DNA of 64,000 nt from Phalacrocorax aristotelis (lineage: Eukaryota > Chordata > Aves > Suliformes > Phalacrocoracidae), in assembly GCF_949628215.1 (NCBI RefSeq), contig NC_134297.1, positions 1,426,001-1,490,000 of the forward strand, given 5' to 3'. Shown here in pieces: positions 48,467 to 64,000 of the stretch. The notes under the pieces were generated by a model, which worked only from the letters and a program-made list of their open reading frames with translations, had not been told where the DNA came from and made no database searches. Position numbers and translations under genes: made by a program. Position 1 is the first letter of the stretch. Each line of letters begins with the position of its first letter.

Positions 48467-50261
48467 CTGTGTCTACACCTACACATGGCATCTTCTGACA
48501 AAACAAAAGCAAACTGAGTCTTTCAAATATATTTTTGGTTTGATCCTTCTTATTTGTACTGGTATAAAAAAGCTTAGCATTAGGTAAATGGTTCCAGGAG
48601 GCTTCACTGAGGGAGAAGAAACATTTCCTAGCTCTACGTTTGTAGGGCAAAGAGGATGGCTCTGTGAGTCTGGGACCAGAAAATCAAAGGTGGGCAACAC
48701 GTGGACACTAACTGCTGCTGCTCCCTCTGCCAGGCAGGTGGAGTTTGGCCTTGAAAATTCAGTCTCCCGCCACGCTCCCCAGAGGTGTTCTGCCCAGACC
48801 CAAGTTTTCCTTCATGAACCGGTGGGTGCTCAGTCCTGGTGAAGGAGAGATGCTTTTTTGATGTTTGCTCATTTCCTTTCTCTAGGATTTCATCTTACTG
48901 TTAAGCCCAGCCTAGGGAAATATATCAAATCTTGTTTCCAATATGTCTTTGTGAGAACAGGCACTGCTGACAGATGGGCCTCTCATGCAAGGCCCGTATA
49001 ATGTCAGCTCAAGCTTGCTTGCTTAAGGGTCATGTAGAGGGATTTTGATTTCTCGGTAGTGAGTTTTATCTATGCAGTTTTACATCAGAGGGCAAGTAGC
49101 CCCTTTGTATCTTACCTCTTCTGTCCCTGCAAATAACGTGTGAAACCCACAGGTTTTGATAGCTTTTGATATCCCCCTGAGAATGCTCAAGTGCCCAACT
49201 GTGCTTTTTCCCACCTCAGGTTTCCCTGAAGAGCAGACTTCAAGAGAGCAAAAATTTGGCAGGGTAAGGGAGGGAGAGGGGATCCTCTTCTGAGTGCACT
49301 GTTTATCAAGTCACAGGGTTTTGCACATGTAGCAAAACTGGCTGTGGCTTTATTTCTCACAAAAGTATCTTAAAACTGACGTAGAATTTTTCAACCGCAC
49401 TCCACCAACTGTAGAAGCCAGTTCAGCTCCTTCCTTTACTTTTTTGTTCTATGTGAACGAGGTAGGTCTGGCGTCTGTTGTCTTTATGGTAGTACATTTT
49501 CTCTCCTTTAAGAATGATGAGAGCGATGTAAACGCATATAAAAAGGGAATGAAGTTTGGACTCATAGCATTATCATTGAAGTTACAAAAGGCTATGTTGG
49601 AGACTGAGAAATGTACCTTTTTTTTTTTAATGGAAAAACTCACCAAGAGCATTCATTAAAAACATTGCCCAGAGGCCAAGACGTGCCAGTTGCTGCACAC
49701 ATGGAAAAAAGTATTTCCTACCGTGTGGTGCTTTTAACCTGCTTACAGAAGTTGCAATCGCAGAGCTCAGTGTTCTATTTTGTCATCGACCGTTGGATCC
49801 TTTTCATCTGCACTTCTGTCTGGCGTCTGTTCACATGTCCGAGCATTTGTGCAGGGCCTGGATCACAGCTGCCTTTCACGTTGCACCCAAGTCACTGCAG
49901 CCCTGCATGGCCATTCTGCCTGCTGGGTCAGCTGAGCAGAGCCATGGCATGGGGTGAGGAGACCCTTCTGTTTCTGGCTTTAACTGGCATAGAGAGTGGG
50001 CAACTACAGCCAAATTGGCAGTTAGACTCCGAGTCCAGCACGTGGGAATGCAGCAAGAAAGGGAGATACTGAAGCAAAATCTGACTGCCACTTAAAACTA
50101 GCTTTTTCTTTTCTTCCCCTCCCCAGTAATTTACATGAAGGCTGAGAGTGTTCCCATAACGCTTGCATCTCATGGGATCTCCTGCCACTTTACCCATGGC
50201 AATCTGAAAAACACCACTTCTCCCATGTGGATCGTTCACAGAAATGTAATTTGCTATTTTC

Positions 50262-50270
50262 TTTAATAAA
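50262..50270. terminator. Overlapping poly(A) signals of ZW10 (plus) and TMPRSS5 (minus)
   Basis: The 9-mer TTTAATAAA contains AATAAA on the plus strand (50265-50270), about 1.8 kb past the ZW10 stop. It also contains ATTAAA on the minus strand (50267-50262), about 230 bases past the TMPRSS5 stop. It is the only plus-strand AATAAA I found between the ZW10 stop and the TMPRSS5 gene. An earlier plus-strand ATTAAA near 49657 is an alternative for ZW10. Confidence 0.5.
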
Positions 50271-50497
50271 CTATTTATACGGAGCGTGTCTTCTAGTGCT
50301 GTCTGCGGACTCTGTATGTATGAATTAGTCCGGGACTGTTCTCCACTCCATGGCAGTACTTCCACTACATGGAAGGGGCAAAGTGTTGCTCTGTGAAGTC
50401 TCTCCTTGCCTTATTTCTAGTAGATCTAGTAAAAAAAAAAAGAAAAAGAAACAAAAAAATCAATAGCGTAGAAGAGGCTGTCCCATAGGTTCATGCA

Positions 50498-54755
<4,258 letters not shown>

Positions 54756-57700
54756 CTTGTGGCTTCGCACGGCGTCCTCAACACGAGGCAGGTTGTCGGG
54801 AAAATGCTCGGCTGGGGAGGGGCTCTAGGGAAAGGAGTGGAAGCCCGGGGAGCAGGTCAGCAACAAAGGCCAGCTCTCATGGTCCAGGCCGGCTGCTGCA
54901 GCAGGAGGGGGCAAGGTGAGGAAGCGCTTCTCACCATGGTAGCAAGGAGCGGGGCAGCTGCTAGCCGGGGCTGCTGCTGAGCCACGGAAGCCAAGCACAT
55001 GTGTCTCCTGCGAAGCAGCTCGGGTTTCCCCCCGCACGCTCCCAGCGTGATGCTGTGCCCGTGCACTGCACAGTGCCCACTGCCACTCTGAAGGGACTCC
55101 GTGTTTCAGGGCCGCCCCCTTCCTACTGACAGATGCCTTGCTCAGCAGCACCCTCCTGCCCCCCGTCCCCCTGCTCCCAGAAGCACGCTGCTCAGGCTGG
55201 GGAGCCCCAGGCTGCTGTGCCGAGCGAGACCAGCAGCTGTTGAGTTGCCTCAGCTCTCAAACCCATCCTCCACCTGCTGCCCTCCGCCTACCTTCCCGCT
55301 CCTGTTAGTTTGCTTAGCTGCTGCACAGGAAACACCAAGCAGTCCCCGGGCCATCAGCGCGAGCAGGGGCTGCGGGCTGGCAGCGGGCTCCAAGGCACAG
55401 GTGGCAGTAAGGCTGCCGACCAACTGCTCCATGTTAGCAGTTACCTTCGGAGAGGCAAGGCCTTGGGGAACGAAATGCCCTAAGCTGGGAAAAGATCAGA
55501 AAAGACAGCCTGCCGCTGCTTTTTATCACCCTCACATCTCAAGCCAAGTGCCTGCCAGCTCTGATACATAAAGGACAACTTTCCTGCCCACGAGCTCTGC
55601 TAGGGATTGCTGGCGAGGGCTGGTGGGCGCCCGTCGCTCAGCGAGGCACTCCCCACGCCACATGCAGGGACACCTCTAGGGAAACAGCCCTACTTCCCTG
55701 GGTGCTGGATTTTCCCTGTGATCTTTTGGCCATAGCACACAAAGGGCAATGAAGGTCAAAGAGCAGCTCTCAGTTCAGCTTCTGATTTTCCACGTCAGTC
55801 CTTGTTGCTGAAAGATGCCTAGCTGGTGCCCTGCGAGAAGGGAAGACTTTCTAACCCGTGGCTTGGGTATGGGCTGTCCCATGTTGGGGCATAAGACAGT
55901 TTCTTACCAATGCAGCGCTCTTGTGGCAGAAGTGGATCAGAGATCACTTATGCTGCTGCACCCATTCTTTTTCCTCTGACCCAGCAGATGCTCCACCGCA
56001 GTCGTCACACCCAAGGCTGATGAGTGCTGCCCGAACCCAGCTGGCTCGTTGCTCTGGAGAGGGAACCAGGCACAGACAGCACCAGGATCACCTTCGCTGC
56101 GTTGCCCGGGAGAGCAAGGGGGAAGCCACACCGAAGCTCTGGGAGGCCCCTGTTACAGACGAAATAGCCACGGCCCACAGCAGCGGTGGACGTAGATGCC
56201 CTGCCAAAGCTAAGCCATTCCGCTGGAGGCAGAGGCCGAGCTCAGAGCAGCGCTGGCAGCTGTGGGCACAGGGCAGGGGAATACACAACTCTCCTCGTGC
56301 GTAAACCTGCCTCTTCCCTGCCTTGCCCTAGCGACCACGCTGACTGTAGTCTGCACACAACCCCTGCTACTCGCTACTAAACAGAAACACTCCAGACTCG
56401 TGGCCAAGTTTGTAAAAGTCGTCAAATTCCCAACACTCAAATACAAGTTCAAAAGTCATTATGGAAATTAGACCCAGGCAGTGAGCTGCAGAGTCAGAAA
56501 TCACCACCACCACCAGAGATTCCTGGTATGGCAGCAGCACCCAGAGGCCCCGCGAAGAACCCCGTGTTACCACTACACCACAGAGCCTTGTCTGTGCAGG
56601 CAGTTCGCTGGCTGTGCTGACTCTTTCTCTGGCTGACAATACACCATCCAGAAGTACTAAGAGGGCCTTCTCCATTTAAGTGAGTTAGAAGCCTAACTTC
56701 CCCCCAGGAGAGATGAGACCAAGTACTGATTTCAGCATGTCTCAAAAACAAAAGGCAGCTGGAGTACATTTAAATAGCTGACTCGTGAAAGACAGACTAC
56801 TCTTATTTACATACTTCTCCACCCCCAAAAGATGCAGCTGATGACTTGTTGCTCAAAATATGGATGAATTTTTAATGCTCTTTGCTCAAGGAAACTCCTA
56901 TGAATATTGTACGACAGCCCTGTGTTGCAGGTTCAGGCTGAGGTTTCATGCTGTCGATGAACAGCACCATGTGTTGTTCAACACATCTAAACTGGGCTGA
57001 GCAGCAGGAGCTGCTGCTCAAGACCTGTGCTAAGATGCTGGTTACAGTTCCCTGAGGTGGGCTCCTTTTACAGCCTGGTGCCTTGCAACCAACTCAGCTG
57101 GTGTGAAAACTGGGGTTTTTTGGTTTTTGATTGGTTTGTGTGGTTCCCCCCCCCCCACCGCAGACCCCCCATCTCATTTAGCGATTAGGCCAGAAAGTTA
57201 AGAGGCAACAGACAATCTCAGCTCACCAGCAGACCCTTCCCTGGTTGTGGCTGGGCTGTACCTGGTGGCACTGGAGCACCTCCTCAGTCTACAGAGGACT
57301 GTAGATGGTGCTGGAGAACTAGGGAACACGATGCAACAGCCCAGGCATGCAGAAACCAGCTTGAGAATCCTTTGCTAATAGCTGCCCTGTTTCGGGGCTC
57401 AGAGGAGAGGAAAGACTCACCTCAAACACTCCTCCCCTCCCCAAGCACCAGCCCAAGGTCGCTGTGGCACCAGTTCTGACCATCTGCCCCCCTCCCCGAG
57501 CATCCCGTGCCCTGGGGCTGTTGGAAAGCTGACCTTTGCAAAAGTTAAATAAAGATGCAGGCTGTGACAACAGCCAGCCAGACACAAACACCTTCACTGC
57601 AAGCAACAAAACACAAAGAACAAGTATCAGGCTATGCAAGGAAAACGATAGAACAGAGCCAATTCCAAGAAGGTACATCAGTAGCAGTTAAAAAATAAGA

Positions 57701-60700
57701 CACATTAATCAGTCTGTACTACCTCATTACTCTGAGTCACACTCATTTTCTTCTTTTAAAAGTCATTAGAAGAAAATCAATATTTCTATCCATTCTGCTT
57801 GCCTGCAATAAGAAAATAGTGACTAAAATGAGAGCTTTCAAAATTAAACATTGACATAGAGATGTAAAAGGTAGGAAGGACAACAGCATTGTTGCTTTTT
57901 CCTCCTAGTTCTCATCATTTTTCTGTGGTTCTTTAGGAAAAATAAAGCAGCAGCAGTAGTGATTATAGACATTGACAACAGCTGAAATGCCCCCATGTTA
58001 CATGAATGCCTGACAGGCAGCAGAGAGGCTGTGAAGCATAAGAAGTTTCCCCTGCAATTTTTCTAGCTTATTCCCATTGAAACGGACTTCTCGTTCCCAC
58101 CTGAGAGTAGTAAGCAGAGCACAGCTGCAGAGCAACGAGCCAGATGTTAGCTCATGTTGCTGTAACACCAAAGCTGATGAAGTCATGGCTATGCACAGCG
58201 ACGTGAAGATCTGGCCTACAGTTCGTCTAATGACATATTTTGAATTTGCACAATAACAAGCAAAAATTCTCTCCAGTTATTCAGTCAGTTCTGCTGAGAT
58301 CAACAAGAAAGAGTCACTTATTGGCACATAAAATAGCATATTGAACACCTGACCTTGATGCATTCTTCTCCAAACTCAACTAAGAGGCTGCTGGGCATTT
58401 CCAAGCTGGGATGTGAACCCAGAACCAGCCCAGAGCTTGGCTCTTCTCGAGCCAGCCACTTCTCACCCAGTGCCCTGCTCCACCGGTCTCGCAGCCCGGT
58501 TCCCACCAGCCGCCTGACTCCGGAGCGGCCTGGGAAAAGCCGCTGCCTGGGTGCTGCAGCCCTTCGGCTCTGCGTTACCGGGGGGCTTTGTGGACATAGA
58601 CTGCGGCTGCTGGCTGTGGATTTGCGGTAGCATCACAAACCGTGCCCTCTCTGTGCTGGGTGCAGGCAAATGAATCGAGAACTAGTCTCCTCCCAACAAG
58701 CTTTCACCCTGGGGTGAATTTTCCCCCATTTGCCCAATACGTGAGGTTTTCAAAGCAGCTTTAACAGCCCATTGCTGAATCTCACTTACTTTAATTCTTT
58801 GTTTAGGCTGTGCTCAGATTGCTCCACTCTTTGCCACACAAAAGCCGAGTTCTTCCTTGGGGATTTAGCCAGAGGGTCTTTTGAGAGAGCCTCCAAAACA
58901 ATGCTATATGCTTTAAATCCTGATGAGTGGAACTGTGGGGTTTTTTCTCTCTTGTTGGTACATACATGTTCCGCCTCTTACCTCAAGGAGACTTAAAATC
59001 CTTCCTGCGGTCTCCGAGCTCTCCCATTCAAACTGTCACAGCTGGACAGCCCTGGTACGAGCGAAACAGTATTTCAGTTTTAATTAGAGCTGGGAGGTCC
59101 CAGCAATAATATTTGCTGGATTCAGCGCCTCAGACTGCATCCAAGCTGAGGTGTCTGTTGCTTACCAAGTGCCAAGCGGGCTCGCCTTCTGAAAAACAGT
59201 ATGTGAGCTCCTGTTTTGTGCTCTGAGGGAGATCTAGTGTTTAATTTCTTACAAATGAAGCACTGAAGTATGAAGTTGCAGAGTACCGATGCAAAACCCT
59301 GGAAGCCTGAAAAATCTTTGTACTTACCCCAGAGGAACTCAGGAAGAGAAGACCCAATAAAAAGCAGCCAAGTAAACATCAGGCAAGGCAGGATTCATTT
59401 GATCTAGGAGTATGAGATTTAATATGGTTTTGTCATAGACTGCTAAAGCAAAAAGCTCTGCAATAGCTGGAGGCAAGGGGCTGAGGGGGGCAGTAAGTGA
59501 GAAACAATCATTTATTTAATCCAGTAGCTAGAGTTCCCAGGGTTTCCTGCCTGTTCCATCTGCTTGGTAGAAACGGTGGCATAAAACTGTGTGCAGAGGG
59601 GAGCCGGTGCAGCGACAGACAGCCTGACGAGAGCCCAGTGCGGAGCAGAGGCAGCTCATTGCTTTCTGAGCAAGGACTGCCTTTGAGAGCCACAGCAGAG
59701 GTGTGCCCCAGCGCAGTGCAATCCAGTATCGAATGGGGAAAAACAGCAGCGGGAGGCTGTGCTCCTAGGGATTAACTGAGGAGTAGGAGAAAATGGGATG
59801 CTCTGAACACACAAGTGCAAAAGCCCCAGCACCAGCACAGCCGCAAGAGCAGAACATCCCATCCAGCTCCTAGTGTCTGCAGGGGTAGGGACGGGACACA
59901 TCACCCTCTCCTGCTCTGCCAGGCCACAAGCAGCAGCCTTACAGGCACTGCTCCCAGCAGCAGCCCAAGGTTTCACATCAGCAGCTTTGAAGAACTGAGA
60001 AGTCCAGAGCTCCATGGGAGGGAAGTCTTGCATGCACCTTGCCCTGCCCTGGGGTGCTGCTGCATGCAGCACTGCTATGGCTTGCATGTGCTTGGTGCGT
60101 CTTTGCAAGAAAGCTGACAAAAGCCCCCAGATTTCTCCCACCCCAGCCTAAAGAGGTCTGTGCCCAGAGCTCTCCCGGGCTCTCCCGTGAGACAGAATGA
60201 GGCAACACAGCCACCACCTCAGGACAACACTTCGTCTGTGCCTCTTGCCCTCTGTTGGATCCTTTCCCTCCTTACCTCATTTCTTCTCTTTCTCTGTTTA
60301 ATCTCTTATCTAATGAAAGTGCTTCTCTGTGAGATAAGGCAGCTGCTGCAAGCCTGGAATGAAAGAAATGGCCAAAAGCAATGGCCTAAAACAAACCTGC
60401 CTAATCCTGGTAGCAGCCTGCCAAATCTCATAATGGATAATGAGTGCTGGATGTCCAGATTGTGTTTTCCCAGCAGTGATGCTGTGGTCAAAAAAACACC
60501 CAAACCAACAACCAACTCCCAAAAAGACTTCCAAACCCCACACCTCCCAAGTGTTTCCTCACCCTTTTTCACCGCTATCTGCCTGTCCCCATCCCTATTT
60601 ATTACTATCTCTAGCAGGGTTTAGATATCTCCGGAAGGAGGGTAAACCCACTTGCCCCTAGACCTGCCATTGCAGTCATGGAGGAGTTAAACCTCAGACC

Positions 60701-63700
60701 TGCAAAACATCACACTCATGACCCCATAAGAATAAGACCTGCCAGACCAGAGCTGACTATCCCTCTCACCTTGCCTCTTGTCGCCAAGAGAGGCCAGTAT
60801 CTTAAATCTCATAATGGGAAATTATTCACTAAGACTCTTTCTAACCTCAGGCAGTGGGACATACTGCCATGAAGGAAGACAGTTTATATCCTGTATGGAT
60901 TTACTGTGTTTAATGGAACCGCACATCTTTCCATATTTCCTATAAACATCCAGTCCTATTTGGGCATCTCCATGGAATAAGAAGTTGTTACTCTGACCTT
61001 GACACATGGTCACCATATTTATTGCTCATCATAATGGCTTATTTCTTAGCCTCTATTGTTGACGTGATCATCCCAAAGACAGTGAGTAAAGTCCCATGTA
61101 AAATAAACTGTTAAGAAGCTCAAAACTAGCAGAGCAAAAGGCTGGTTCACATGACCATTAATGCCCAGAAAGGAAGAGTAAATTGCCTCTGTCAGAGCTT
61201 CCAGTTCCTGGTACCCACTCTGGACCACCTTGCCTAGTGGTTTGGCTCTGCTCCGAGACCTGACTTGGAAGCCCAGAGGTTGCCGCAGGCCGGAGAGAAG
61301 GGGGTGACCTAAGAGCTTCCACACACATCGGGTTAACCCATCCTTCCCTTTCTGTCCAGAGGTCTGGACGGACAAGCCCTTGCCGGGAGCAGGTGGGACA
61401 TCAGCCCCGTAGGTTTGCTCCGAATGCAGCAGCCTGTACTTCATTTGCAGCTAACAGTGAGCACTCGCCCGCTTTCTCAGCCTGCTCCCTCACACCAGGA
61501 TCAAGCTGATCAGATCCAGCTTTTGGGCAGGGATGTGTAGCGCGGGCAGCCTCATCCACTGAGGGCAGGAGAGAAAATATTTTTGGGAGGCTGCCCCGCG
61601 GGTCACGCCGCATGCTGAGCCCTGTGCGCCCTAGCGCCAGCGGAGCACCAGGCTGTGCCGCACTCCCTCCGTGAGCAGCATCCCCGCTGCGGCAGGCGCT
61701 TCCCAGGACACAAGCAGCCCTCACCCGGGGGGGCAGCTCAACATGGATTTGCGTGATGCCTTTCCCTGCTGCTGCGGCACGGAGGCACACACAGAGCAGA
61801 GACCGGCCACTGCCCTGTCCCAGCTTCTTTCCCAAGGCCATTTGCTGTGTAATGACTACAGAGCTGAGACAGAGCAATTTCAGGAAAATTAGTTTCTCTG
61901 TAGAAGGCACTGAATAGAGGAACTACTATAATAACCTGATACAATCATTTGTTTAAAAAACAGCTGGCACCATATGAAGCAAGCAGAGACAATTTAGAGG
62001 TAATTCTCTGCAGACTATACCGCTTTGCCCAGGTCTGGGGCATGGGCTGAGGCAGGCCTTGCCCACTGCAGAAACCAGAGACTCTTACTCCACATAAGCA
62101 AATACCAAGACTTCCAGGGGAAAGGGTGACAACTCACAGGTCCTGTGAATGCACATCTGCCCTCACCGCCCTCCCGTGTTCCCGTGTCTTGGGGAATGTG
62201 AGGTCTCTTGACTGTCATTTCCTTCAGACACCTTGTGCTTCCCACATAAGAACAGACATCATCCTGGGTATAAAGCAAAAGGCAAGAGACCAAGCTAAAT
62301 TAAAGCCTGGAAAAGAAAAGTACTATTACAGCACAGAAATGCAATGAGCCAGTCAGTTCTGTAACCTGTTTTCTCATCTCTTGCTTCAGAGGAGCAGAGA
62401 GAAATGTATCCTGACTCCACTGGATGCTGTAACAACGGGAAGTGATGGGAAACGCTCAGTGCTAACCTTGAGCAGGGTATTTGTACTTTGCAGTTTGTGA
62501 CTGCCATCCTCACAGGTGACTTGTAAGGTGCAGTGTTATTTGAGACTCTCTTTTGTGCTTCTTCAGAGGACTAACAATCAGAAGGGGGCTGGGCCCTGGA
62601 TTCTCATCAATCATCTAATGAATGTAAAACTTAAAGATGTCAGGGATAAAATGGTTTCATTAGCTATATCATGTCCCAGTGCAAAGATATCCTGAGGGAT
62701 TTCTTCTTGGAAATAAGTCAAAGAAGAATAAATACCAAGAAGCAATTATTATTAAATTAATTCCTCTCCATTTCCAAACACAGTTAATTTTATTACTTTG
62801 TCGGCTGACTCTTCGCCCTTGCAAGCTGCTGTGGGCCTTCTAAATCCCAGGAAGGGAAAAGAGAAAGACACCTTCAGGAGACTCAGTGGCACTTTTCCCC
62901 CAGCTGTACCCATCCACCCTGCAGTAAATCACAACTTCGATGGAGCTGCAGGGAAATTACCCCACGGGTGGCAGTCACCGTGCGGGACAGAGTCTGGGAT
63001 GTGGGACAGAAGGGGAATACAGGGCTTGGCTCTGTTGCTAGAAGGGCAGGCTATGCTGCATTTGTGCAAATACGCAGGAAGCGATGCTGGAGGCTGAACC
63101 ACAGTCTGGCCACACTTGCACTATGAACCTGACCTAGCAGCTTGACGCACGCTACTGGGACCGGGATAACAGCAGAGCACAAAAAGCCCTGTCCCTCAGA
63201 CTGCAGCCAAAGGAGCCTGTGCTCAGTTTGGCTCTGCAAGGCACATCAGGGACACTTTCTTACAGCCCCTCACCTTCACAGGGAAATAGCCCAGCATTAC
63301 AACCGTTTCCATCTGCAAGCTGCAGCAATTTGCCACTGGAGATGACACAGAGAAAGGACCAGAAGGAGCCCGGGCAGAGACAAGCTGTGACCCAGGCTGG
63401 CCTCACATCCCAGCCAGCGGCGGCAGCCTGGCCCCGACAGGCAGCCTGCCACACGTGCTGTTAAATACGGCGCCCGCTTGCTCTCTTCTGGCAGTCTGGA
63501 TGAAGTCACTGGCTGATGTAATGGTGGCTAAAGGGCTGCCAGGTCTCACCTGCAGTGGTGCAGCATTACTGTCTTGCTTGCAGCAGGGAGATGAACCTCT
63601 TCTCTCCAAATCTTTCCTCCATTGAAAAAAAAAAAACAACAATAAAAAACACCCCACCCCACAAGAAAGCACCCCACCTCTGAAGTTTTCAGCAATTTCT

Positions 63701-64000
63701 TAGACTTCAACTGGCCGAAGGTACACCAGAGGAAAACACAAGTAATCCTCATGCGCTGCCCTGCCAAGGTTTGCGGAAGACAACTGAAGAGCAAACCCAG
63801 ATGTGTGGAAGTCCCCTACAGAGCAGCTGAGAGCAATCAAGCAGACTACAGTAGGATTAGAGTTTAGCTAATAAACCCTTTCATAAGGTGACACTAAGAG
63901 CCATGAGGGAGCAAGATGGGATTGCGCAGTTGGACATATGTTACTGTCCCATGAGAGGACAGCTAAACAATTAGCTATACTTACCTGGATCCTAAAAATA
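54756..64000. other. Right flank with no recognised gene (about 9.2 kb)
   Basis: No exon with both splice sites and a known domain was found on either strand. The frames seen are short and compositionally ordinary. The segment just right of 54756 may be coding for a longer TMPRSS5 N-terminus: the frame stays open back to about 54828, where a good acceptor-like CCTTTCCCTAG stands. Moderately GC-rich patches occur at 55130-55420, 58440-58620 and 61600-61760. A possible old tRNA-derived SINE lies at 58380-58490. In mammals TMPRSS5 neighbours DRD2, but I see no part of DRD2 here. Confidence 0.45.
58380..58490 (-). mobile_element. Possible relic of a tRNA-derived (MIR-like) SINE
   Basis: The minus strand reads GGTGGAGCAGGGCACTGG, and some 60 bases on GGTTCACATCCC (58419-58408), which fits a pol III B box (GGTTCNANNCC). 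This order resembles the tRNA-like head of MIR/CORE-SINEs found in amniotes. The rest is too diverged to follow. Confidence 0.3.

Noticed and set aside
56560-56590. A pol III A-box-like TGGTGTAGTGG on the minus strand, suggesting a tRNA gene
   Set aside because: No B box at proper spacing and no cloverleaf pairing could be traced, so a tRNA call is not supported.
59656-60624. Open frames of about 155-160 codons on both strands near 60 kb
   Set aside because: They overlap each other on opposite strands, lack recognisable domains and show no flanking splice or promoter signals.

Overview
The window is vertebrate nuclear DNA and almost certainly from a bird, probably a neoavian. The evidence is a single CD3 gamma/delta-type gene in place of separate mammalian CD3D and CD3G genes, compact introns, a CR1 LINE fragment, and two copies of an avian solo LTR. 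No prokaryotic features are present. Six multi-exon protein genes could be followed exon by exon. Every splice phase closed except one non-canonical donor, and each conceptual protein is close to the length of its family. A seventh gene is represented by one signal-peptide exon at the left edge.

Layout from left to right. At 1.0 kb (minus) lies a lone leader exon, probably the 5' end of JAML. MPZL3 (minus, 6.1-13.4 kb, 5 coding exons) and MPZL2 (minus, 16.1-19.4 kb, 4 coding exons) are tandem single-Ig adhesion genes. CD3E (plus, 23.2-28.4 kb, 6 coding exons) faces the CD3 gamma/delta gene, listed as CD3D (minus, 32.8-35.8 kb, 5 coding exons). CD3D is head-to-head with ZW10 (plus, 36.4-48.5 kb, 16 coding exons) across about 0.57 kb of CpG-rich DNA that carries a minisatellite. 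ZW10 converges tail-to-tail on TMPRSS5 (minus, 50.5-54.8 kb, 11 coding exons). From about 55 kb to the end I recognise no gene.

MPZL3-MPZL2-CD3E-CD3D matches the order of human 11q23.3. ZW10 and TMPRSS5 lie several megabases away in human, in 11q23.2, so the CD3D/ZW10 promoter interval is an evolutionary synteny junction. Functionally the window holds the invariant signalling chains of the T-cell receptor (CD3 epsilon with CD3 gamma/delta, each with one ITAM), two epithelial/thymic Ig adhesion proteins, a kinetochore and vesicle-tethering protein (ZW10), and a type II transmembrane serine protease (TMPRSS5). There is no operon-like logic. Coupling, if any, is through shared promoter and poly(A) intervals.

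The most notable observations are these. TMPRSS5 lacks both cysteines of the disulfide that normally tethers the activated protease domain to its membrane stem. ZW10 intron 1 appears to be a GC-AG intron. A minisatellite sits inside the CD3D/ZW10 divergent promoter. ZW10 and TMPRSS5 seem to share one overlapping poly(A) signal. Sense-oriented solo LTRs sit in introns of MPZL3 and CD3E. I did not find a convincing undescribed multi-gene system. All calls come from reading the sequence and remembered family knowledge; no alignment or database search was run.
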